Origin: Ruminococcus sp.
Lineage (GTDB): Bacteria > Bacillota > Clostridia > Oscillospirales > Ruminococcaceae
DNA length: 33,010 nucleotides
Assembly: GCA_015066665.1 (NCBI GenBank)
Contig: SVNX01000024.1
Span: 1 to 33,010 of the forward strand
Direction of reading: 5' to 3'
The position numbers were made by a program, and so were the translations under genes. The notes under the pieces are model-generated. The model was given only the letters and a program-made list of their open reading frames with translations, ran no database searches and was not told the origin of the DNA. This document shows, piece after piece, positions 1-8,406 of this stretch (its first letter is position 1; each line of letters starts with the position of its first letter).

Positions 1-184
1 GATGTCGAACGAAGTGAGACAGAGGGGACGGGCTGTTCAGCGGCAGCACCCTCCCTCTTTCCCCCTCCCCTTTGGGGAGGGGGTAGGGGGTGGGGCAAAA
101 TTAAGCGAAATCATACTTTTTCAACAGACTGACAGCCCGCAGAATGCGGGCTGTGACTGCACAGTCATTGGCATTTCCGAAGCT
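1..184. repeat. Noncoding stretch with GC-rich hairpin repeat and a terminator-like hairpin
   Basis: This stretch lies downstream of the CDF exporter gene. It holds a GC-rich inverted repeat (CCCCCTCCCC, a 4-base loop, GGGGAGGGGG; about 69-92) followed by a G-rich tail ending near 105. The same core recurs at 9114-9147 and in the array at 15.9-16.7 kb. A second hairpin (AGCCCGC, loop AGAAT, GCGGGCT; about 134-152) sits just after the stop codon of the exporter gene and could end its transcript, although no clear U-tract follows on that strand. Next to it, the minus strand reads CTGTTGAAAAAGT, resembling the ends of the MITE-like element near 27.36 kb. I see no gene here. Confidence 0.55.
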
Positions 185-1384
185 TCAGGCAAGCTCCTCC
201 GAACGCATCTTCGGGATGGGTGCAAAGCTCGCCTCCACCGTGATGACGCAGAAATGATCGGGGTGCCGCTCACGCACTGCCTGCTGGATCTCACGCTCAA
301 GCTGCTTGTCGGGGATGCCGAATTCCGGCGGCCGCACGCAGTCGAAAATCACATTGGTGTGGCTCGTGCCCGGCACAATACGCAGATCGTGAATCGACAG
401 TCTCTCATCGATCTTCGCCACAATGCCCGTGATCTCCCGCCGCAGATCGCCCACGGCGGCATCCGCCGTCACGATGGGATCATAGTGCACCACCATGTTC
501 AGGCCCTCTTCACGCAGGAAATCCCGCTCGATGTTGTCAATGACATCGTGGCTCGCAAGCACATCGGCCTCGGCGGCCATCTCCACATGGACGCTTGCAA
601 ACTGCCGTCCCGGGCCATAGTCATGAATCATCAGGTCATGCGTGCCGATGACGCCCGGATACTGCATGATCCGGTCACGGATGTGCTCGACCGTCTCCGC
701 ATCGGGGGCCTTGCCGAGCAGCGGACTCATGGCGTCACGCACCAGTCCCGCACCGCTCCAGAGGATGAAGGCCGCCACGAGCAGACCCATCCAGCCGTCC
801 AGCTCCAGCGGTGTGAAGGCCGAGAGCAGAAGTGCCGCCAGCACTGCACCGGTCGAGATGACATCGTTGCGGCTGTCGGCAGCCGTGGCGAGCAGCGCCT
901 GTGAATCGATCCGCTTGCCGACACGCAGGTTGAAGCACATCATCCACAGCTTCATCAGGATCGAACCTGCCAGCACCCCGACAGAGACCCAGCTGAATAC
1001 CACGGCCTCGGGGTGGATGATCTTGTCGATACTGGATTTGAGCAGCTCAAAGCCGATGAGAATGACCAGCATGGCCACCATCAGACCCGAGAGATATTCA
1101 TATCGTGCATGGCCGTAGGGATGCTCCTCGTCCGCCTGCTTTTCCGAAAGCTTGAAGCCGATGAGGCTGATGACGCTTGAAGACGCATCCGAGAGATTGT
1201 TGGCCGCATCCGCTGTGATGGACACGCTCCCCGAGAACAGTCCCACAAGGAACTTGCCTGCGCACAGCAGGACATTGCACACGATGCCCACCCAGCCCGA
1301 CAGCTTGCCATAGGCTGTGCGGACAGCGGGATCCTTTGTATTTTCATGATTCCGTACAAAAAGTTTGGCTAAAAGTTCTGTCAC
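185..1384 (-). CDS. Cation diffusion facilitator (CDF) family metal efflux transporter
   Basis: This is a roughly 399-residue inner-membrane antiporter of the CDF family, which exports divalent metals such as Zn, Mn, Fe or Co in exchange for protons. Family signs are the DAANNLSD segment in the second membrane helix, the HPYGHARYE motif in the following loop, a second metal-site helix with ADSRNDV, and a hydrophilic C-terminal half that matches the cytoplasmic dimerisation domain. I place the start at the GTG at 1384: AAGGAGA lies 6-8 bases upstream, and the longer reading frame to 1477 runs into the preceding gene and has no family resemblance. It is the last gene of a three-gene operon, 10 bases after the PII-like gene. 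The substrate cannot be read from sequence alone. Confidence 0.9.
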   Translation of the reverse strand: MTELLAKLFVRNHENTKDPAVRTAYGKLSGWVGIVCNVLLCAGKFLVGLFSGSVSITADAANNLSDASSSVISLIGFKLSEKQADEEHPYGHARYEYLSGLMVAMLVILIGFELLKSSIDKIIHPEAVVFSWVSVGVLAGSILMKLWMMCFNLRVGKRIDSQALLATAADSRNDVISTGAVLAALLLSAFTPLELDGWMGLLVAAFILWSGAGLVRDAMSPLLGKAPDAETVEHIRDRIMQYPGVIGTHDLMIHDYGPGRQFASVHVEMAAEADVLASHDVIDNIERDFLREEGLNMVVHYDPIVTADAAVGDLRREITGIVAKIDERLSIHDLRIVPGTSHTNVIFDCVRPPEFGIPDKQLEREIQQAVRERHPDHFCVITVEASFAPIPKMRSEELA

Positions 1385-1394
1385 AGCTGTCTCC

Positions 1395-2072
1395 TTACCG
1401 CAGGCCGACGGCACTGTCCACGGGCATGGAGAAGCAGATGCCCCTCGCCTCGTTTTCGATGCCGCACGCATCCACAATCGCTTGCATCACTGCGGCACGA
1501 TCCTCACGGGGTACCACCATCATCACAACGTCCTTCTCCTCCTGAATGGAGATGCCGAGGAAGCGGGCAGCCTCCTCGCCGCCCATGCCAAGGCCGTGCA
1601 GCATGGTGCCGCCTCGGGCACCGCTCTTCTTGGCCGCCTCCTTGACCTGCTCTGCATTGCCTCGCGTCACGATGGCAATGATCAGCTCATGTGTATACTG
1701 AAATTGTTCTGCCATGGGTTGTGTCCCCTCCTTCAATGCTTGTGCGGCTGTCAGCTGCATGAGCTTTCCGCAGAAGCCGCTCGATGCGGAAACCGGCACG
1801 GTAAAGGCAATGCCCATACCCTTTTTCGAGATCCGCAGTGATGTCTCCAATGCTTCATAATAGCCGCTGATGAGTCTGTGATCCATCGTGAACAGTGCCA
1901 CGGCCTTGCGGTTCTCCGAAAAGCCCAGCACCTCAAGCAGCTCCGAGTCGGCAAAGCCCTGACCGTGCGTGGCGGCCTTCGGCAGAAGCGTATACTGCCG
2001 CATCACCTGCAGCAGCTTGTCGTGCAGACTGTAATCGGCAATCGTCACAACCAGTTTATACTGACTGTTCAT
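1395..2072 (-). CDS. Tandem PII-like (P-II family) regulatory protein, 225 aa
   Basis: This is a soluble 225-residue protein built of two PII-like ferredoxin-fold halves, about residues 1-100 and 125-225. The halves align by eye: EVLGFSENRKAVALFTM matches RFLGISIQEEKDVVMMVV, and GIAFTVPVSA matches GICFSMPVDS. The second half carries GARGGTMLHGLG, typical of PII-like proteins encoded beside DUF1538 genes. The classical uridylylated tyrosine loop of GlnB/GlnK is not visible, so control by that modification is unlikely. The ATG at 2072 overlaps the end of the DUF1538 gene by 17 bases, implying coupled translation. By analogy with GlnK-AmtB it probably binds a nucleotide or small effector and gates the membrane partner; this is inference. 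Confidence 0.82.
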   Translation of the reverse strand: MNSQYKLVVTIADYSLHDKLLQVMRQYTLLPKAATHGQGFADSELLEVLGFSENRKAVALFTMDHRLISGYYEALETSLRISKKGMGIAFTVPVSASSGFCGKLMQLTAAQALKEGTQPMAEQFQYTHELIIAIVTRGNAEQVKEAAKKSGARGGTMLHGLGMGGEEAARFLGISIQEEKDVVMMVVPREDRAAVMQAIVDACGIENEARGICFSMPVDSAVGLR

Positions 2073-3642
2073 CCGGCATTCCTCCCTTCACAGGTTCATC
2101 CAGGTCAATCTCAAATTCAAGCAGTGCACCCTCGGACAGATCGATGAGCGGTGCTGCTGTGTGTGTTCTGCTGCGGAGCTTTGCAATGAGTCCCAGCATC
2201 TGGATTGTCAGCAGCGGCGTCATTGCCACCATTGCCACCACGCCGAATGCATCCGTCAGGGCATTGCCGCCCACGGCCTCACAGGCACCCTGTGCCAGCG
2301 GCAGCAGGAATGTGGCGGTCATCGGGCCGGATGCCACGCCGCCCGCATCGAACGATACGGAAGTAAAGATCGGCGGGACAAAGAATGTGATCACAAGTGC
2401 TGCCGCATAGCAGGGCAGCAGGATGTACAGCAGCGGAATGCCCGTCAGCACACGGAGCATCGACACGCCCGCCGAGACGGCCACGCCGATGGCCAGCGCC
2501 AGACCCATGGTCTTGGCGGAAATACCGCCCTCGGTGATGTCCTCGACCTGTTTTTTCAGCACATGCACCGCCGGCTCTGCCGCAACAATGCAGTAGCCGA
2601 TGAGGGCGCCCAGCGGCACCAGCGTCCATGCAAAGCTGCCCCCTGCCAGCTGCCGGCCGATCTCATAGCCCATGGGCATGAAGCCCACATTGACGCCCGT
2701 CAGGAAGATGATCAGACCCAGTGCCGTATAGACCAGACCCACGGCAATACCTGCAAGCTTACGCATCGGCAAGCGCAGCGCAAAGAGCTGATAGAGAATG
2801 AAGAAGCCCACGACCGGCAGCAGTGCACCGGCCACCTCAACGGCATATTCCGGCAGGGCATGCCAAAATGCCATCACCACATCACGCATGCTGTCATACA
2901 TCACGGGGGCTGCACTTTCCGCTGTCATGCCGGAGGTATCGTTGAACGCACCCAGCAGCAGCACCGTCAGGATCGGGCCGACGGAGCAGAGGGCAACCAG
3001 TCCGAAGCTGTCCTCCTCCGAGGTCTTGTCACCACGGAGCGAGGCAAGACCCAGACCCAGTGCCATGATGAACGGCACAGTCATGGGGCCGGTTGTCACA
3101 CCGCCGGAATCAAAGGCAATGGCGGTGAAATTGTCCGGAATCAGGGGCGAGAGCATCAGCCCGAACACCAGCATGTAGCAGCCGATCAGAATCCAGGAAA
3201 GCCGGATCTGCAGCAGAATACGCAGGAAGGCAATCACAAGGAACAAGCCGATGCCGACCGCTACGGCCAGAATCAGCACCATCGAATCCACAATGGGCAC
3301 CTGATCGGCCAAGACCTTGAGATCGGGCTCGGCGATCGTGATGATCACGCCGATCAGAAAACAGAGCAGTGCGATCAGCCAGACCTTGCGTGATTTGGTC
3401 AGATGCCGTCCGACCTGTTCGCCCATGGGCATCATCGATACATCCGCACCCAGTGTGAAGAGTGCAATGCCGATGATCAGCATCACTGCACCGATGCCGA
3501 ATGCCCCGATGGTCGCCGGTGCCATCTGCCCGAACAGCAGCGTTCCGCACAGCACAATCACAATGATGCACACCGGCAGTGCGGCCATGACGGATTCTCT
3601 GAGCTTCGGGAAAAGCGCTCTCAGAAATGATTGCAGTCTCAC
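2056..3642 (-). CDS. DUF1538 family membrane protein (two DUF1538 repeats)
   Basis: This is a 528-residue polytopic membrane protein with an internal duplication. Each half contains the same landmarks: MPMG (residues about 71 and 322) followed by a GR(H/Q)L segment, an AEP motif (104 and 355), and FDxGGVxxGPMT (177 and 431). Each half holds several hydrophobic segments, about a dozen in total, as in a transporter with inverted or repeated halves. The FD-GGV-GPMT motifs sit in re-entrant-looking segments and may form the substrate path. The family has no established function that I know of. The start is a GTG at 3642 with a GGAAGGG-type site about 10 bases upstream. It opens an operon with a tandem PII-like protein and a CDF metal exporter. 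Confidence 0.85.
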   Translation of the reverse strand: MRLQSFLRALFPKLRESVMAALPVCIIVIVLCGTLLFGQMAPATIGAFGIGAVMLIIGIALFTLGADVSMMPMGEQVGRHLTKSRKVWLIALLCFLIGVIITIAEPDLKVLADQVPIVDSMVLILAVAVGIGLFLVIAFLRILLQIRLSWILIGCYMLVFGLMLSPLIPDNFTAIAFDSGGVTTGPMTVPFIMALGLGLASLRGDKTSEEDSFGLVALCSVGPILTVLLLGAFNDTSGMTAESAAPVMYDSMRDVVMAFWHALPEYAVEVAGALLPVVGFFILYQLFALRLPMRKLAGIAVGLVYTALGLIIFLTGVNVGFMPMGYEIGRQLAGGSFAWTLVPLGALIGYCIVAAEPAVHVLKKQVEDITEGGISAKTMGLALAIGVAVSAGVSMLRVLTGIPLLYILLPCYAAALVITFFVPPIFTSVSFDAGGVASGPMTATFLLPLAQGACEAVGGNALTDAFGVVAMVAMTPLLTIQMLGLIAKLRSRTHTAAPLIDLSEGALLEFEIDLDEPVKGGMPDEQSV

Positions 3643-3681
3643 GTTTCACATCACCCTTCCGCAAATTGATTACATATTTAT

Positions 3682-3710
3682 ATTATACACCATTTCGGCG
3701 GGTTTGAAAA
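3682..3710 (-). promoter_or_regulatory. Probable sigma-A promoter of the DUF1538-PII-CDF operon
   Basis: On the minus strand TTTTCA (3710-3705) is followed after 17 bases by a perfect TATAAT (3687-3682), preceded by TG-containing extended -10 sequence. It lies 40 bases upstream of the GTG start and is divergent from the pyruvate kinase promoter. Confidence 0.6.
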
Positions 3711-3823
3711 GCCCCATCGGCATATTTTTTTACACAAAATTGCCATGGCATGAGGGAAGAATGCATTGCCATCGTACAAAGTTTACCGATTTGACATAGA
3801 TTTAACAGAAATGCGATTGCAAT

Positions 3824-3853
3824 TTGACACAGGGATGCAGTATAATATATAAT
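3824..3853 (+). promoter_or_regulatory. Sigma-A promoter of pyruvate kinase
   Basis: TTGACA (3824-3829), an 18-base spacer, and TATAAT (3848-3853). An overlapping TATAAT at 3841 is too close to this -35 box, but pairs less well with the TTGACA at 3791. The spacing gives a leader of about 65 bases before the start codon. Confidence 0.8.
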
Positions 3854-3926
3854 GGTGAAAATTCGGGGCTTTTCCGGAATCGGAGAGCCGCCCCCGACCA
3901 AATATCCAGAGAATGGAGTGCTGATG

Positions 3927-5345
3927 ATGAGAAAAACAAAGATTGTATGCACGATCGGCCCCGCAACGGACGACAGTACCGTCCTGCGTGATATGATGCT
4001 GGCGGGCATGAATGTCGCACGATTCAACTTCTCCCACGGCGATTATGCCACCCATGAGAAGCGATTCAAGCAGATTGTACAGCTGCGTGAGGAGCTGGGA
4101 CTGCCCGTTGCCACACTGCTCGATACAAAGGGCCCCGAGGTGCGTCTGCGCCGCTTTGTGGATGACAAGCCCGTGGAGATCAGCGACGGCGATGTCTACA
4201 CCCTGACCACAAACGATGTCCCCTGCACAAAGGAAGTCGGCAGCGTGACCTTTGCCAAGCTCCCGCAGGATGTCACACCCGGCACCCGCATTCTGATCAA
4301 CGACGGCGTGATTGAGCTCGTCGCCGAAAAGACCACCAAGACCGACATCATCTGCCGTGTCATCCACGGCGGCACCCTCTCCAACAACAAGGGCATCAAT
4401 GTCCCCGGCGTACGCCTGTCCATGCCCTACCTGAGCGATGCGGACATGAGCGACCTTGAATTCGGTGCCAAGATGGGCTATGACTTCATCGCCGCCAGCT
4501 TCGTCCGCTCCGCCGCTGACATCAACTACCTGCGCAAGTTCACCCACAGCCTCGGCTGGTTCGATGTACGCATCATCGCCAAGATCGAGAACCTCGACGG
4601 CGTGCAGAACATCGACGAGATTCTGGAAGCTGCCGACGGCATCATGGTTGCCCGCGGTGACATGGGCGTCGAGATTCCCTTCGAACAGATTCCGGCCATC
4701 CAGAAGCAGCTGATCCAGAAGGGCTACAACGCCGGCAAGCAGGTCATCACTGCGACCCAGATGCTCGAATCCATGATCAGCAATCCCCGTCCGACCCGTG
4801 CGGAGATCACGGACGTGGCGAATGCCATCTATGACGGCACAAGTGCAATCATGCTCTCCGGCGAGACCGCAGCGGGTCAGTATCCCGTGGAGACTGTCCG
4901 CACGATGGATCTGATTGCTTCCTCCACGGAGAAGAACATCGACTACAAGCATGAGTTTGACATCCGCCGTGAGACGGAGAATTCCAGCATTGCCGAGGGC
5001 ATTGCCCATGCGACCGTGACCACGGCACACGATCTGGATGCCAAGGTCATCATCACGGTTACAAAATGCGGTCAGACCGCAAGACTAATTTCCAAGTACC
5101 GTCCTGCTGTGCCGATCATTGGCTGCACAACCGAGGCACACTACCAGCGCAAGATGAACATGAGCTGGGGTGTACAGCCCGTCATCATCGATGAAGAGGA
5201 CAACACGGACGCCCTGTTTGCCAAGGCTGTTGCCGCAGCGAAGGAAAACGGATTTGTGGAAGAGGGCGACATCGTCGTCATCACCGCAGGCGTTCCGCTG
5301 GGCGTGACCGGCACCACAAACATGATGAAGGTTGAGAAGATCTGA
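3927..5345 (+). CDS. pyk: Pyruvate kinase
   Basis: This enzyme converts phosphoenolpyruvate and ADP to pyruvate and ATP, the last step of glycolysis. The 472-residue product opens with KIVCTIGPA, has NFSHGD near residue 32, the active-site segment ARGDMGVEIP near 241, then QMLESM and SGETAAGQYP. It is the short form that ends after the regulatory C-domain and lacks the extra PEP-utiliser domain found in Bacillus enzymes. Two adjacent ATG codons (3924 and 3927) are possible. I prefer 3927 because GGAG at 3915-3918 is then 8 bases away; the upstream in-frame extension does not resemble the family. A strong promoter lies upstream and a terminator hairpin follows the stop. Confidence 0.96.
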   Translation: MRKTKIVCTIGPATDDSTVLRDMMLAGMNVARFNFSHGDYATHEKRFKQIVQLREELGLPVATLLDTKGPEVRLRRFVDDKPVEISDGDVYTLTTNDVPCTKEVGSVTFAKLPQDVTPGTRILINDGVIELVAEKTTKTDIICRVIHGGTLSNNKGINVPGVRLSMPYLSDADMSDLEFGAKMGYDFIAASFVRSAADINYLRKFTHSLGWFDVRIIAKIENLDGVQNIDEILEAADGIMVARGDMGVEIPFEQIPAIQKQLIQKGYNAGKQVITATQMLESMISNPRPTRAEITDVANAIYDGTSAIMLSGETAAGQYPVETVRTMDLIASSTEKNIDYKHEFDIRRETENSSIAEGIAHATVTTAHDLDAKVIITVTKCGQTARLISKYRPAVPIIGCTTEAHYQRKMNMSWGVQPVIIDEEDNTDALFAKAVAAAKENGFVEEGDIVVITAGVPLGVTGTTNMMKVEKI

Positions 5346-5353
5346 CAACAATA

Positions 5354-5382
5354 CGGCTGCATCCTGCGATGCGGCCGTTTTG
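5354..5382 (+). terminator. Rho-independent terminator of pyk
   Basis: CGGCTGCATC (5354-5363), loop CTGC, GATGCGGCCG (5368-5377), followed by TTTTGGTTT. The stem is 10 pairs with one G-T pair, starting 8 bases after the stop codon. Confidence 0.8.
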
Positions 5383-5503
5383 GTTTGCCGGAAAAGTCCG
5401 TTCTGTTCCGCAGCACAGTGCATCTGCCTGCACAGGTTTCCCCCTGTTTCGACACTTTTCTCTGCAAATCCGCCCGATTCCTGTCGGAAAGCGTCATGCC
5501 GTC

Positions 5504-5533
5504 TTGACGGCACCGCCCCATCTGTGCTATGAT
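5504..5533 (+). promoter_or_regulatory. Sigma-A promoter upstream of a 46-codon ORF
   Basis: TTGACG (5504-5509), an 18-base spacer, TATGAT (5528-5533). It points into the small ORF at 5570. Confidence 0.6.
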
Positions 5534-5569
5534 GGAAAGCGAACGCTTTGTACGGAAAGGATGGATTCA

Positions 5570-5710
5570 ATGAAACAGAACATGTTTGCCGCCCTGCTTT
5601 TTGCCATGCTCACAGGGATGCAGACGGATGTCCCGCCGGACACCCCCAAGGAGCCGCCCTGCGAGTCCCAGCAGGAACAGACGGATACTGCGGACACAAT
5701 CCGGGCCTGA
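5570..5710 (+). CDS. Possible small secreted or membrane-anchored peptide, 46 aa
   Basis: A 46-codon frame begins at ATG 5570, 9 bases after GGAAAGG, and is preceded by a near-consensus promoter. The product starts with a charged tip (MKQN), then a hydrophobic stretch MFAALLFAMLTGM of signal-peptide character, and ends in a Pro/Glu/Gln/Asp-rich tail with a single cysteine. I do not recognise a family. The promoter, ribosome site and downstream terminator argue that the transcript is real; an alternative is that it is a noncoding RNA. An ATG at 5561 is in frame but sits directly against the ribosome site. Confidence 0.4.
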   Translation: MKQNMFAALLFAMLTGMQTDVPPDTPKEPPCESQQEQTDTADTIRA

Positions 5711-5756
5711 TCCCGATTCCAATTGCTGCGCCTGCCAAATCCGCAGAAAACAAAAA

Positions 5757-5780
5757 ACCGCCCATTACGGGCGGTTTTCT
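5757..5780. terminator. Bidirectional rho-independent terminator
   Basis: ACCGCCC (5757-5763), loop ATTAC, GGGCGGT (5769-5775), with A-rich sequence on the left and TTTTCTT on the right. It can stop the rightward small-ORF transcript and the long leftward operon ending with ispH-rpsA at 5794. Confidence 0.85.
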
Positions 5781-5793
5781 TATTCAGATGGAA

Positions 5794-7758
5794 TTATTCC
5801 TCATCCTCTGCTTCGTCCTCATCCTCAACATCTGCATCGTCGAGCAGTGCACGGATGGACAGGGAGATGCGGTTGTTGTCCAGATCGATGCCTGTGATCT
5901 TAACCTGAACCTCGTCACCTACGGATACAACGTCCTTCACGTTCTCAACGCGGCGGTCAGCCAGCTGAGAAATGTGAATCAGACCGTCAACGCCGTCGAT
6001 GATCTGTGCAAATGCACCGAAGGAAGTGATGGATACAACCTTAGCGGTGACAACATCACCAACCTCATAGTTGGCCTTGAACTTCTCCCAGGGATTGTCC
6101 TCAGTTCTCTTGTAGCCCAGAGAAATGCGGTCGTTCTCCTGATCGAGATCCTTGATGTATACCTTCAGAACGTCGCCTACTGCAACAACCTGGCTCGGAT
6201 GCTTGATTCTGTTCCAGGACAGCTCGGAAATGTGAACCATACCGTCAATGCCGCCCAGATCTACGAATGCACCGTAGCTTGTCAGGGACTTAACCTCGCC
6301 CTCGTACTCCTTGCCGATCTCAGCAGTTTCCCAGAACTTAGTCTTTGCAGCTTCCTTCTCCTTGCGGAGTACTTCCTTGATGGAACCAACAGCGGACTTT
6401 CTGCGCTCGGGTTCTTCAAGGATCACAAAGCTGACTTCCTGACCCTTCATTGCATCCAGAGATGCCTCACGGGGCAGACCTGTCTGAGAAGCGGGAATGA
6501 AGATGCGAACGCCCTCATAGTATACGTTCACGCCGCCCTTAACAACGCCGCTTACAACAGCTGTCAGAACAGTCTTCTCTTCCTTAGCCTTGATCACCTT
6601 TTCGATGCCAACCTGCTCGTCCACTCTCTTCTTGGACATGGCAGCGGTACCATCCTGATCGTTGACCTTGATAACGATCAGATCGATCTCATCGCCTACG
6701 GAAACGATGTCAGAAGGCTTCTTTGTGGGATCGTTTGTCAGCTCGGACAGCTGAACATAACCGGTCTGCTTTGCACCCAGATCCACAGTCACTTCTGTGC
6801 TGCCGATATCGGTTACGATGCCCTTTACCCTTGCATTGGTATGTAATTTCTTGAAGGTCTCATCGATTGCCTGTGCAAAATCGATATCCTCCTCAGTCAT
6901 TTCGTTCTTGATCATGTCTTCCATGGTCGTTACTACCTCCTTAATTATATGCGCCGGTGTTGATGCGCCGGCAGTTATGCCGATTTTCTCAGCATGAAAC
7001 AGGTCTAAAGTGTTAAGCTCGTCCGCATTTTCGATATGATAGGTCGGACAGTATCCTGAGCTGACGTCATAGAGCTTCACAGTATTTGAGCTGTGCTTGC
7101 CGCCTATGACGATCATGCAGTCGGACTGTGCCGCCAGTGCTGCGGTGTCGGTCTGCCTCTTCTCTGTGGCACTGCAGATGGTATCATACAAGGCTACATT
7201 CGGATCATCTTTAGGAAGAACCTTTAAACACTCTCCCCATATTATATTATTATACGTTGTTTGCGCAACAATTGCAAGCTTTTTTTCAAAAATTTTCGGA
7301 TTTTTTTCAAAATATGCCTTTAGCACAAATTCGTCCTTGAAAACAAAGTAATTTTCGTCACAATGACCAACGATTCCTTGCACCTCCGGATGGCTTTCAT
7401 CGCCGGCGATCAGGATGAAATAGCCCTCCGCCGTTTTCTCGGCGACGATCTTATGGATACGCTGCACAAAGGGGCAGGTGGCATCGATCAGGGGGTTGCC
7501 GAGCCCCGCGATTTCCTCATAGACCTTGCGGCCGACGCCGTGGGAGCGGATGACCACATGCTCATCGGGGCGCAGCTCGCTGACCTCATGGATGATGCGG
7601 GCGCCGCGGGCGACCATATCATTGACGACATCGCTGTTATGGATAATGGGGCCGAGGGTCGCAACGGGCACATGCTTTTCGAGTGCTTCATAGACCATCT
7701 GCACGGCACGGTCGACGCCGAAGCAGAAGCCTGCGGATTCAGAGACGGTGAGCTTCAT
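5794..7758 (-). CDS. ispH: IspH (HMBPP reductase) fused to ribosomal protein S1-like domains
   Basis: This 654-residue fusion combines two functions. Residues 1-280 are 4-hydroxy-3-methylbut-2-enyl diphosphate reductase, the last step of the MEP isoprenoid pathway. The iron-sulfur cysteines are C12, C95 and C195, and substrate-binding or catalytic residues are H40, H73, H123, E125 and T166. Residues from about 308 hold four S1 RNA-binding repeats (about 308-377, 396-466, 485-550, 568-636); the second is the most divergent, and the third and fourth carry GAFVDL and GAFAQI loops followed by HISEL and HISQL. An acidic tail ends the protein. The fusion is known in Clostridia. Its ATG overlaps the plsC stop (ATGA), so translation is coupled. 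It is the last gene of the operon, before a bidirectional terminator. Confidence 0.95.
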   Translation of the reverse strand: MKLTVSESAGFCFGVDRAVQMVYEALEKHVPVATLGPIIHNSDVVNDMVARGARIIHEVSELRPDEHVVIRSHGVGRKVYEEIAGLGNPLIDATCPFVQRIHKIVAEKTAEGYFILIAGDESHPEVQGIVGHCDENYFVFKDEFVLKAYFEKNPKIFEKKLAIVAQTTYNNIIWGECLKVLPKDDPNVALYDTICSATEKRQTDTAALAAQSDCMIVIGGKHSSNTVKLYDVSSGYCPTYHIENADELNTLDLFHAEKIGITAGASTPAHIIKEVVTTMEDMIKNEMTEEDIDFAQAIDETFKKLHTNARVKGIVTDIGSTEVTVDLGAKQTGYVQLSELTNDPTKKPSDIVSVGDEIDLIVIKVNDQDGTAAMSKKRVDEQVGIEKVIKAKEEKTVLTAVVSGVVKGGVNVYYEGVRIFIPASQTGLPREASLDAMKGQEVSFVILEEPERRKSAVGSIKEVLRKEKEAAKTKFWETAEIGKEYEGEVKSLTSYGAFVDLGGIDGMVHISELSWNRIKHPSQVVAVGDVLKVYIKDLDQENDRISLGYKRTEDNPWEKFKANYEVGDVVTAKVVSITSFGAFAQIIDGVDGLIHISQLADRRVENVKDVVSVGDEVQVKITGIDLDNNRISLSIRALLDDADVEDEDEAEDEE

Positions 7759-8396
7759 GCGGTTTCCTCCTGATTCTCGGTTAATTTCGGCACTTCCTCC
7801 GGCTCATCCACGAGTGCACGCACGCCGTCCATGATGCTGTTCTTGAGCGAACGCAGGTCACGGGGGTTGGGTTCTGCGGGGAGCTCGAGCTGGGAGGCGG
7901 GGATGGCGGGGCCGAAGCGCACGATAATTTTGCTCCGGAAATGGAGCTTTTCTCCCTCAAAATTGATGCCGACGGGGATGACATCGACACCGGCCATGGC
8001 AGCAATGAGCGCCACGCCTGTTTTGCCTCTGCCGACCTTGCCGGTCCTGCTGCGGGTACCCTCGGGGAAAATAAGCAGATTATGGCCGCTTTTGATCTTA
8101 TCGATCGCAGTATTGATGGCTGCGGAATCGCCCTTGCCGCGTTCTACGGGGAAGGCACCGAGGGCCTTGATGAGCCAGCAGAAGAGCTTATTGCCCTCAA
8201 AAAGCTCAGTTTTGGCCATGAAATTGAATTTCCCGTGGCCGCCGAGCACGACCACAACGGGGTCGACATAGCTTCTGTGGTTGGAGGCATAGACATAGCC
8301 GCCTTTTTTGGGGCAGTTTTCCCTGCCCTCGAAGCGCAGGTCATACCAGATATGCATGGCAATGCGCACGATGAAAACGATGAATCGATAAAACAT
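7755..8396 (-). CDS. plsC: 1-acyl-sn-glycerol-3-phosphate acyltransferase (PlsC family)
   Basis: This membrane-associated enzyme transfers an acyl chain to lysophosphatidate to make phosphatidate for phospholipid synthesis. The 213-residue product has a hydrophobic N-terminus, the catalytic NHRSYVD motif (His40 and Asp45) and the substrate-binding FPEGTRS motif (about 110-116), followed by a PVGI segment. The length is usual for short bacterial PlsC. It starts 10 bases after cmk with AGAGG upstream and overlaps ispH by 4 bases. The cmk-plsC-ispH-rpsA order is conserved in Clostridia. Confidence 0.93.
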   Translation of the reverse strand: MFYRFIVFIVRIAMHIWYDLRFEGRENCPKKGGYVYASNHRSYVDPVVVVLGGHGKFNFMAKTELFEGNKLFCWLIKALGAFPVERGKGDSAAINTAIDKIKSGHNLLIFPEGTRSRTGKVGRGKTGVALIAAMAGVDVIPVGINFEGEKLHFRSKIIVRFGPAIPASQLELPAEPNPRDLRSLKNSIMDGVRALVDEPEEVPKLTENQEETA

Positions 8397-8406
8397 GCTG
8401 CACCTC

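Noticed and set aside
2-904. Rightward 300-codon frame over the CDF gene
   Set aside because: It is the antisense shadow of the CDF transporter, has no family resemblance and has no ribosome site.
3791-3846. Alternative pyk promoter from TTGACA 3791 with the first TATAAT
   Set aside because: The spacer would be about 44 bases; the TTGACA at 3824 fits far better.
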